A model generated the notes under the pieces. That model searched no databases. It saw only the letters and a list, made by a program, of their open reading frames with translations, and had not been told where the DNA came from. Both the position numbers and the translations under genes were made by a program. A DNA stretch of 64,000 nt from Streptomyces eurythermus (lineage in GTDB: Bacteria > Actinomycetota > Actinomycetes > Streptomycetales > Streptomycetaceae). The stretch is from contig NZ_BMSK01000031.1 in assembly GCF_014649115.1 (NCBI RefSeq), forward strand, positions 17,253 to 81,252. The letters run 5' to 3'. The stretch's first letter is position 1. Each line of letters begins with the position of its first letter. Shown here one piece after another: positions 57,889-64,000 of the stretch.

Positions 57889-58536
57889 TCAGGGCGCCAG
57901 CAGCAGCACGTCGGCGCGGGACTTGGCGGCCTCGTAGCGCCTGGCCACGTCCTGCCAGTTGACCACCTTCCACATGGCCTCGATGAAGTCCACCTTCTGG
58001 TTCTTGTACTGCAGGTAGAAGGCGTGCTCCCAGGCGTCGAACACCAGGATCGGGGTGGAGCCCTGGCCGACGTTGCCCTGGTGGTCGTAGACCTGCTCCA
58101 CGACCAGGCGCCCGCTCAGCGGCTCGTAGGCGAGCACGCCCCAGCCCGAGCCCTGGGTGGTGGCCGCAGCCTTGGACAGCTGGGTCTTGAAGCCGGCGAA
58201 CGAGCCGAAGGACTCCTTGATGGCCTCGGCCAGCTCGCCGACGCCGTCCTGCGCCAGCGGCTCGCCGCCGCCGTCCTTCGGGCCGGTCATGTTCTGCCAG
58301 TAGATCGAGTGCAGGATGTGCCCGGAGAGGTGGAAGGCCAGGTTCTTCTCCAGGCCGTTGATCGAGCCCCAGGTCTCCTTGTCCCGCGCCTCGGCCAGCT
58401 GCTCCAGGGTGTCGTTGGCGCCCTTCACATAGGCCGCGTGGTGCTTGTCGTGGTGCAGCTCGATGATCTCCGGGCTGATGACGGGCGCGAGCGCGGAGTA
58501 GTCGTAGGGCAGGTCGGGCAGCGTGTAGACGGGCAT
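57889..58536 (-). CDS. sodF: Iron superoxide dismutase
   Basis: Cytoplasmic Fe/Mn-type superoxide dismutase of 215 residues. ATG 58536 has GGAGGGG about 7 bases upstream; the open frame beyond it is not coding. Metal ligands lie in ELHHDKHHAAY (His28), AFHLSGHILHSIYW, and DAWEHAFYLQY (Asp and His). Iron rather than manganese is inferred from the Streptomyces sodF orthologue and its Nur control. In Streptomyces nickel represses sodF through Nur and allows sodN, so this enzyme serves when nickel is scarce. A Nur box lies 24 bases upstream of the start. Confidence 0.95.
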   Translation of the reverse strand: MPVYTLPDLPYDYSALAPVISPEIIELHHDKHHAAYVKGANDTLEQLAEARDKETWGSINGLEKNLAFHLSGHILHSIYWQNMTGPKDGGGEPLAQDGVGELAEAIKESFGSFAGFKTQLSKAAATTQGSGWGVLAYEPLSGRLVVEQVYDHQGNVGQGSTPILVFDAWEHAFYLQYKNQKVDFIEAMWKVVNWQDVARRYEAAKSRADVLLLAP

Positions 58537-58559
58537 GGGTGATCCCCTCCGGAACCTTA

Positions 58560-58576
58560 TTGCAAGTCTCTTGCAA
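58560..58576 (-). promoter_or_regulatory. Nur box of sodF
   Basis: TTGCAA-GTCTC-TTGCAA matches the nickel-responsive Nur operator (TTGCAA-N5-TTGCAA). It overlaps the expected sodF promoter, 24-40 bases upstream of the start codon. Nickel-loaded Nur should block transcription. Confidence 0.92.
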
Positions 58577-58612
58577 CTACACGCTAGCAACAAGTGGATC
58601 AGAGCAACAGAA

Positions 58613-58641
58613 AGGCCCCCACGTGTGTTTCGTGGGGGCCT
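58613..58641 (-). terminator. Terminator of the amino-acid permease gene
   Basis: AGGCCCCCACG/CGTGGGGGCCT, an 11-bp stem with a 7-base loop, followed on the minus strand by TTTCTG. It separates the permease gene from the sodF promoter. Confidence 0.88.
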
Positions 58642-58667
58642 GTCGCGCGCGGTGCGGGGCGGGGCGC

Positions 58668-60050
58668 TCAGCCCTTGGCGCGCAGCCGCTGCCAGCCGTA
58701 GCCGACCGCGGCAAGGAACAGGGCCATGGCGCCCGAGGAGTACAGCTGGGTCCGGGTGTCCGGCTCGCGCCACATCAGCACGAAGATCGCGGCCATGCCC
58801 GCCAGCGCCACCCAGGTCAGCCACGGGAACGCCCACATGCGCACGACCAGCCGCTCCGGGGCCTCGCGCTCGATGCGGCGGCGCAGCAGCAGCTGGGAGG
58901 CGGCGATGAAGATCCAGACGATCAGGATGACCGCGCCGATCATGTTCAGCAGCCACTTGAAGATGTCGTCCGGCCGCCAGTAGCTGAGCAGCACGCAGAC
59001 GAAGCCCAGCACGGAGGAGGTGACCACCGCGATCCGGGGCACCCCGCCGGACAGCCGCGCCAGCACCTTCGGGCCCTGGCCCCGCTCGACCAGCGAGAAG
59101 GCGATGCGCGAGGCGCCGTAGATGTTGGCGTTCATGGCGGACAGGAGGGCGACGAGGATGACCACGTTCATCAGCTGGCTCGCGCCGGGGATGCCCATGT
59201 GCTCCAGCGTGGCGATGTACGGGCCCTTCGCCGTGACCTCCTCGGAGTTCCACGGCACCAGGGTGACGGCGACCGCCATCGAGCCGATGTAGAACACGGC
59301 GATGCGCCACATCGCCGTACGCACGGCGGACGCCACGCCCCGCACCGGGTCCTGGGACTCGGCCGCCGCGATGGTGACCGTCTCCAGGCCGCCGTAGGCG
59401 AAGACCGACGCGAGCAGGCCGATGACCAGGCCGTCGCCGCCGTTCGGCATGAAGTCGGTGAGGTTCGAGGTGCCGGGCGCGTCCGTGCCGGGCAGTACGC
59501 CGGCGATGGCCAGCACGCCCAGGATCAGGAACAGGCTGATCGCGCCGACCTTCAGCGCGGCGAACCAGAACTCGAACTCGCCGAAGTTCTTCACGGCGGC
59601 CAGGTTCGTGCCGCAGAACACCACCATGAACAGGGCCACCCACATCCACTGCGGGGTGCCCGGCAGCCAGCCCTGGACGATCTTCGCGGCACCGATGCCC
59701 TCCAGGCCCACCGCCGTACACAGCAGCACCCAGAACGACCAGCCCGCGGCGAAGCCCGCCCACGGGCCGATCGCGCGCTCGGCGTGCGCGGAGAAGGAGC
59801 CCGACGAGGGGTAGGCCGCCGACATCTCGCCGAGCATCCGCATCACCAGCATCACCAGCACCCCGGAGAGGGCGTAGGCGACCACGATGGACGGACCGGC
59901 GGCGGCGATGCCCGCGCCGGAGCCGACGAAGAGACCCGCGCCGATCACCCCGCCCAGGGCGATCATCGAAAGATGGCGCTGTTTGAGGCCGTGGGAGAGG
60001 GAGCCGTCCGCCTGCTGCGGCGTCGTCTCCGTGGTCGTGCTGTTGGGCAT
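58668..60050 (-). CDS. APC-family amino-acid permease, copy 1
   Basis: Inner-membrane amino-acid/proton symporter of 460 residues with twelve helices. The AAT-family signature is clear: LKQRHLSMIALGGVIGAGLF, GSGAGIAAAGPSIVVAYALSG, MRMLGEMSAAYPSSGSFSAH, and FGEFEFWFAALKVGAISLF. The closest known types are GABA, phenylalanine or lysine permeases of enteric bacteria; substrate cannot be fixed. It shares the same layout and many blocks with the permease at 61129-62544, and bioY lies between the two. Own terminator downstream. Confidence 0.92.
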   Translation of the reverse strand: MPNSTTTETTPQQADGSLSHGLKQRHLSMIALGGVIGAGLFVGSGAGIAAAGPSIVVAYALSGVLVMLVMRMLGEMSAAYPSSGSFSAHAERAIGPWAGFAAGWSFWVLLCTAVGLEGIGAAKIVQGWLPGTPQWMWVALFMVVFCGTNLAAVKNFGEFEFWFAALKVGAISLFLILGVLAIAGVLPGTDAPGTSNLTDFMPNGGDGLVIGLLASVFAYGGLETVTIAAAESQDPVRGVASAVRTAMWRIAVFYIGSMAVAVTLVPWNSEEVTAKGPYIATLEHMGIPGASQLMNVVILVALLSAMNANIYGASRIAFSLVERGQGPKVLARLSGGVPRIAVVTSSVLGFVCVLLSYWRPDDIFKWLLNMIGAVILIVWIFIAASQLLLRRRIEREAPERLVVRMWAFPWLTWVALAGMAAIFVLMWREPDTRTQLYSSGAMALFLAAVGYGWQRLRAKG

Positions 60051-60451
60051 GGGTGCTGCTCTCCCCCGTGCAATGGGCGGGCAAAAACCCCGCCAGTCTC
60101 CGCGTCCCGTCCGCTCAGGCGAAGGGGCTGACCACTATCCGGACACCTCTGGTGCGCAGGGTTAATCTACGGTTACGCCGTCGAACGTGACCAGAGGTCG
60201 TACGCGACTCGCAATTCCTTTGGTGGGATTCCACAGTTGGGACATCCGTCAGGTCCGTACGGAACAGGTGAGGGAAACGTCTCCACCCCAGTGATCAGTC
60301 TCACGCCCCGGCCGGTGTAATCCGCATCCTTTGTCCGGAGCCCACCAAGCCGCCGTTCCGGCCTTTGTCGGGCGCTGACGGTGATCGTGACGAGTGCGCC
60401 GGTATAGCGTCACGGTGTCCCGACGTGTCCACACCATCCCGTGGAGTCCCC
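60051..60451. other. Divergent intergenic region upstream of bioY
   Basis: 401 bases between the permease start and bioY. It is less G+C-rich than its surroundings. It must hold both promoters. I looked for a biotin (BirA) operator or riboswitch and found none I can support; CGGTATAGCG at 60400-60409 contains a possible -10 element (TATAGC) for bioY. Confidence 0.45.
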
Positions 60452-61033
60452 ATGGCCACCGCCACCGCCACCGCCCGACCCGGCGCAGTCCTCGCCGACC
60501 TGCTCCCGGCCTCCCGCGTCCGCGACGCCGCCCTCGTGGTCGGCGGCGCCGCGCTCACCGGCCTCGCGGCCCAGCTGTCGGTGCCGGTGCCCGGCTCCCC
60601 GGTGCCGGTGACCGGCCAGACCTTCGCCGCGCTGCTCGTGGGCACCGCCCTCGGCACCCGCCGCGGCTTCCTCTCCCTCGCCCTGTACGCGGTCGCCGGT
60701 CTGGCGGGCGTGCCGTGGTTCGCGGACGGCAAGGCCGGCACCGGTCTCGTCTCCTTCGGCTACGTCCTCGGCATGCTGCTGGCCGCCGCCGTCGTCGGCG
60801 CCCTGGCCCGGCGCGGCGCCGACCGCTCGCCGCTGCGCATGGCCGGCGCGATGGTCCTCGGCGAGGCCGTCATCTACGCCGTCGGCGTGCCCTACCTGGC
60901 CCTGGCGGCCCACCTGTCCGCGTCCGAGGCGATCGCGGCCGGCCTCACCCCGTTCCTGATCGGGGACGCCCTCAAGGCCGCCCTGGCGATGGGCGCCCTG
61001 CCCGCCGCCTGGAAGGCGCTCGGCAAGCGCTAG
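60452..61033 (+). CDS. bioY: Biotin transporter substrate-binding component BioY
   Basis: Membrane protein of 193 residues, the S component of an ECF biotin transporter. ATG 60452 has GGAG 5 bases upstream; the open frame to 60365 lacks such a site. Six helices are expected; LSVPVPGSPVPVTGQTFAAL is the conserved BioY loop that shapes the biotin site, and GFLSLALYAVAGLAGVPWFA follows. No bioM or bioN gene is next to it, so it either works alone, as lone BioY proteins can, or shares the energising EcfAT module. Confidence 0.95.
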   Translation: MATATATARPGAVLADLLPASRVRDAALVVGGAALTGLAAQLSVPVPGSPVPVTGQTFAALLVGTALGTRRGFLSLALYAVAGLAGVPWFADGKAGTGLVSFGYVLGMLLAAAVVGALARRGADRSPLRMAGAMVLGEAVIYAVGVPYLALAAHLSASEAIAAGLTPFLIGDALKAALAMGALPAAWKALGKR

Positions 61034-61048
61034 GAACCGGCGCACGGA

Positions 61049-61095
61049 AAGAGGCTCGCGGGTCCGGGATCACTCCCCGGACCCGCGAGCCTCTT
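61049..61095. terminator. Bidirectional terminator between bioY and permease 2
   Basis: A 20-bp perfect stem (61049-61068 with 61076-61095) and a 7-base loop, followed by TCCTTTTG. It lies 15 bases past the bioY stop and 33 bases past that of the convergent permease gene. Confidence 0.95.
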
Positions 61096-61128
61096 CCTTT
61101 TGTGTGCCCTGTCTGTGCCGACGGTGGA

Positions 61129-62544
61129 TCAGCCGACGGACACCTTGTCGGCCGGGGACTCGGCCGCGGGCGCCGGGCGGGCCGCCAGCCGCTGCCTGAC
61201 CACCGCGATCCCCAGCACGATCGCCGCGACCAGCAGCGACAGCAGCACGGTCTTGCGGCCGTCGTGCTCGGTGTCGAAGAGCATGTAGACCAGCACGCCC
61301 ACGATCAGCGTCGCCGTCGCCCAGGTCAGATACGGGTACAGCCACATCTTCACGACCAGCTTCTCCGGCGCCTCGCGCTGGATGATCTTCCGCATCCGCA
61401 GCTGCGAGAAGCAGATGACCAGCCACACGAACAGCGCCACCGCGCCGGAGGAGTTGACCAGGAAGAGGAAGATCTTGTCCGGGGACAGGTAGTTGAAGAA
61501 GACGGCGACGAAGCCGAACACGACCGAGGCGAGGATCGCGGTCATCGGCACGCCCCGGCTGTTGACCCGGGCGAACGCCTTCGGCGCGTCGCCGCGCTCG
61601 CCGAGCGAGAAGGCCATCCGGGAGGCCGTGTACAGGCCGGAGTTCAGACAGGACAGCACCGACGTCAGCACGATGACGTTCATGATCTGGCCGGCGTGGT
61701 CGATGCCGAGCGAGTTCAGCGCGGCGACGTAGGAGCCGTCCTTGGCGATGGACGGGTCGTCCCACGGCAGCAGCGAGACCACGACCAGGATCGAGCCCAG
61801 GTAGAAGACGCCGATCCGCCAGATGATGCTGTTGGTGGACTTGGTGACCGCGCGCTGCGGGTCCTCGGACTCGCCGGCCGCGAGGGTGGCGATCTCGCTG
61901 CCCATGAAGGAGAACACGACCAGCAGCACACCGGTGAGGATCGCGCCCGGACCGTGCGGCAGGAAGCCGCCGTGCGAGGTGAGGTTGCCGAAGGACGCCT
62001 TGTCGGCGTCCACGCCCGGCAGCACGCCGAACACGGCGAGCAGACCGATGACGACGAACGCGCCGATCGCGACGACCTTGATGCCGGCGAACCAGAACTC
62101 GAATTCGCCGTAGGAGCCGACGGAGACGAGGTTGGTCGCGGTCAGCACGATCATCACGATGAGTGCCCAGCCCCATTGCGGGACGGCCGGGACCCAGCCT
62201 TCGAGGATCTTCGCGCCGGCGGTCGCCTCGACCGCGAGGACGACGACCCAGAAGAACCAGTACAGCCAGCCGATGGAGAATCCGGCCCAGCGGCCGAGCG
62301 CGCGGTCGGCGTGCGCGGAGAAGGAGCCGGACGTCGGATTGGCGGCGGACATCTCGCCGAGCATCCGCATCACGAGGACGACGAGGGTGCCGACGAGGGC
62401 GTACGACAGGAGGATGCCGGGTCCCGCGGTGGCGATACCCGAGCTGGAACCGACGAAGAGACCGGCTCCGATGACGCCACCGATCGCGATCATCGACAGG
62501 TGGCGGTTCTTGAGTCCTGCTTGGAGGCCCGAACCAGGGGTCAT
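61129..62544 (-). CDS. APC-family amino-acid permease, copy 2
   Basis: Inner-membrane permease of 471 residues, paralogue of copy 1. It opens with LQAGLKNRHLSMIAIGGVIG and shares MRMLGEMSAANPTSGSFSAH, YGEFEFWFAGIKVVAIGAF, and GVPMTAILASVVFGFVAVFF. Twelve helices. The N-terminus is short and the C-terminus is Ala/Pro-rich. Substrate specificity may differ: the helix 3 and helix 8 regions differ between the copies. Convergent with bioY across a strong shared terminator; divergent from rpiB. Confidence 0.92.
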   Translation of the reverse strand: MTPGSGLQAGLKNRHLSMIAIGGVIGAGLFVGSSSGIATAGPGILLSYALVGTLVVLVMRMLGEMSAANPTSGSFSAHADRALGRWAGFSIGWLYWFFWVVVLAVEATAGAKILEGWVPAVPQWGWALIVMIVLTATNLVSVGSYGEFEFWFAGIKVVAIGAFVVIGLLAVFGVLPGVDADKASFGNLTSHGGFLPHGPGAILTGVLLVVFSFMGSEIATLAAGESEDPQRAVTKSTNSIIWRIGVFYLGSILVVVSLLPWDDPSIAKDGSYVAALNSLGIDHAGQIMNVIVLTSVLSCLNSGLYTASRMAFSLGERGDAPKAFARVNSRGVPMTAILASVVFGFVAVFFNYLSPDKIFLFLVNSSGAVALFVWLVICFSQLRMRKIIQREAPEKLVVKMWLYPYLTWATATLIVGVLVYMLFDTEHDGRKTVLLSLLVAAIVLGIAVVRQRLAARPAPAAESPADKVSVG

Positions 62545-62759
62545 GGACGGAGTTCCTTTGCGCCAGGTGGAGCTGCTCGTACGAGCGGTGTACGAGTCGG
62601 TCCAGTGAATCCGAGGCCAACGGAATGGGGAACCTCCGAATCCGTATCGTTACCTCTGGTTCCCTTGAGGATCTATGGCATGTCTCACACGATTCCGGGT
62701 CCGCCGGCCGTCGGCACCCTGGGGCTGCTGCCCCGGTGGGGGCGTGTCACACTCGTTGC

Positions 62760-63245
62760 ATGCGCGTGTATCTCGGCTCCGACCATGCGGGCTACGAACT
62801 GAAGAACCACCTCGTCGAGTGGCTGAAGGCGGCCGGGCACGAGCCCGTCGACTGCGGGCCGCACATCTACGACGCCCAGGACGACTACCCGCCCTTCTGC
62901 CTGCGTGCCGCGGAGCGGACGGCCGCGGACGCCGACGCCCTCGGCATCGTGATCGGCGGCTCCGGCAACGGTGAGCAGATCGCCGCGAACAAGGTGAAGG
63001 GCGTGCGCGCGGCGCTGGCCTGGAGCGAGGAGACGGCGGAGCTCGGGCGGCAGCACAACAACGCCAACGTGGTGGCCGTGGGTGCGCGCATGCACAGCAC
63101 CGAGGAGGCCACCAAGTTCGTCGAGGTCTTCCTGAACACGCCGTTCTCCGGTGACGAGCGGCATGTCCGGCGCATCGAGATGCTCGCGGACTACGAGACG
63201 ACGGGCGACCTCCCCCCGATCCCGGCCCACCACCCCCAGCCGTAA
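62760..63245 (+). CDS. rpiB: Ribose-5-phosphate isomerase B
   Basis: Cytoplasmic pentose-phosphate enzyme of 161 residues interconverting ribose 5-phosphate and ribulose 5-phosphate. Landmarks: VYLGSDHAGYELKNHL, the anion-hole loop GGSGNGEQIAANKVKG, and RQHNNANVVAVGAR. The loop is the actinobacterial form, where Glu rather than the E. coli Cys is the proposed base. ATG 62760 has no ribosome-binding site and CACACT lies at -10 distance, so leaderless translation is plausible; the open frame back to 62625 is not coding-like. Last supported gene in the window. Confidence 0.95.
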   Translation: MRVYLGSDHAGYELKNHLVEWLKAAGHEPVDCGPHIYDAQDDYPPFCLRAAERTAADADALGIVIGGSGNGEQIAANKVKGVRAALAWSEETAELGRQHNNANVVAVGARMHSTEEATKFVEVFLNTPFSGDERHVRRIEMLADYETTGDLPPIPAHHPQP

Positions 63246-63332
63246 CCCCACGACGGCCGATCCCGGCCCGACCGTTCGGGGACCGACCGAGCCGGCCTGA
63301 TCACACCGAGGCCGACTGAGCCGGGTCCGGGC

Positions 63333-63480
63333 GTGCCGGGCCGGCTGTGTCAGGTCCGGGCGTGCCGGGCCGGGTGTGTCAGGTCTGAGCGTGCCGGGGC
63401 CGGCTGTGTCAGGTCTGAGCGTGCCGGATCCGGCCGTGCCGACAGTGACCGTGCCGGGGCCGGGTGTTCCGGGTTGGTTG
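63333..63480. repeat. Tandem repeats of 29-30 bp after rpiB
   Basis: Five head-to-tail units begin GTGCCGG at 63333, 63362, 63391, 63421 and 63451. The first three are close matches (GTGCCGGGCCGGCTGTGTCA type); the last two have decayed. More degenerate copies precede and follow. No spacers and no gene overlaps. Confidence 0.85.
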
Positions 63481-64000
63481 TGCCGGGCTTGGCCGGCCCG
63501 GCCGGCCGCGGCACGGTGGCCGCGTCCCTCCCTCTTGCCCACCCGTCCCACCCGCGCCCCCGGCTGAGGCCCGGACCCACAGGAGCTCCGCCCCCGGCTC
63601 CAGGTTCGCCCGCTCACCGACCCCGCCCGGCCGGAAGGCCCGGGCTCCGGGCCTCGGTTCGTCCGTCCGCTGGACCGGGTCGGCTGGAAGGGCGGCGTCC
63701 GGGGGATCCGGCAGTCCGGGAAGCCAGGGGCGCCCGCCCACCGGGCTCGGCGGGCCGGAAGGCCGGGGCTCGGGGAGCGTGCCCGGCACCGCGGCCCGTC
63801 TGCCGTCGGTTCGGCTCGGTCGGGAAGCGGGCCCGGGTTCGCCCGTCCGCCCGCCTGTCCGTTCGACTCGGCCGGCCGAGAGGCCCGGTCCCGGGCGCCG
63901 ACATCGAGGCACCCGCCCCAGGGACGCCGAAGGCCCCCCCGAGGCACACCACCCGTCAGCACCCGAGGTTTTCACCCCAAGCGTTCCCCATCGCCCCCCC
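63481..64000. other. G+C-rich low-complexity stretch, no gene recognised
   Basis: About 520 bases of CCGG/GGCC-rich sequence reaching the window edge. Long open frames exist on the minus strand but consist of Arg/Pro/Gly low-complexity translations without ribosome-binding sites, so I do not call them genes. CGGCCGG-like motifs recur throughout, perhaps an older extension of the adjacent repeats. Confidence 0.6.

Noticed and set aside
60180..60451. Biotin or other riboswitch upstream of bioY
   Set aside because: No known riboswitch core (TPP, cobalamin, ydaO) or BirA-type dyad could be matched on either strand.
63333..63480. CRISPR array
   Set aside because: Repeats are adjacent with no spacers, and there are no cas genes in the window.
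62685..63962. 425-codon minus-strand open frame across rpiB and the 3' repeats
   Set aside because: It overlaps rpiB entirely at one end and translates repeats at the other; no start site or domain.

Overview
The window is high-G+C DNA with G/C-ended codons, GTG/TTG starts, large secreted enzymes with Streptomyces-type signal peptides, a Nur box, CebR-type boxes and a chitosan-utilisation (csn) operon. Together these point to a Streptomyces chromosome. From memory, gene order from ettA to rpiB looks like the conserved core of S. coelicolor around sodF (approximately SCO26xx). I could not run any alignment.

Layout. (1) 0.2-4 kb: a sortase-anchored thioester adhesin, then two secreted cellulose-active proteins (a CBM2 plus Cip1-like protein and an AA10 LPMO), each preceded by a CebR-type palindrome. 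(2) 4.2-7.4 kb: four poorly characterised genes that look like accessory DNA. (3) 7.8-12.1 kb: ettA, an acyl-CoA thioesterase, a hypothetical gene, a truncated haemoglobin and a methyltransferase. (4) 12.1-22.9 kb: a seven-gene signalling operon on the minus strand, in the order GlnX-like sensor, GlnH-like binding protein, coiled-coil protein, PknG-like kinase, PP2C phosphatase, VWA protein, FHA protein. The first, second and fourth match the mycobacterial GlnX/GlnH/PknG amino-acid sensing pathway; kinase, phosphatase and phospho-reader sit in one transcription unit. (5) 23.1-29.9 kb: the csnR-E-F-G-H-K chitosan-oligosaccharide operon with a ROK-type operator. (6) 30-37.8 kb: Uma2 nuclease, mechanosensitive channel, HNH nuclease, a small PLTSE-repeat protein coupled to malQ, a small membrane protein, and an EamA transporter with a LysR regulator. 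(7) 37.9-40 kb: a small accessory module (GntR/UTRA regulator, helix-turn-helix-less UTRA protein, anti-sigma-type ATPase, NUDIX remnant). (8) 40-57 kb: two PepN aminopeptidases about 12 kb apart, a LysR/MFS pair, asd, a large subtilase, a NUDIX hydrolase, a secreted beta-lactamase-fold hydrolase, a secreted SGNH lipase and an AbiEi/DUF559-like protein. (9) 57-63.2 kb: a DsbA-like oxidoreductase, sodF with a Nur box, two amino-acid permease paralogues flanking bioY, and rpiB. The last 750 bases hold degenerate tandem repeats and no gene I can support.

No tRNA, rRNA, CRISPR array, insertion sequence or prophage was recognised. Strong hairpin terminators follow pepN-1, the small secreted protein, the subtilase, pepN-2, the DsbA gene, the first permease and bioY.
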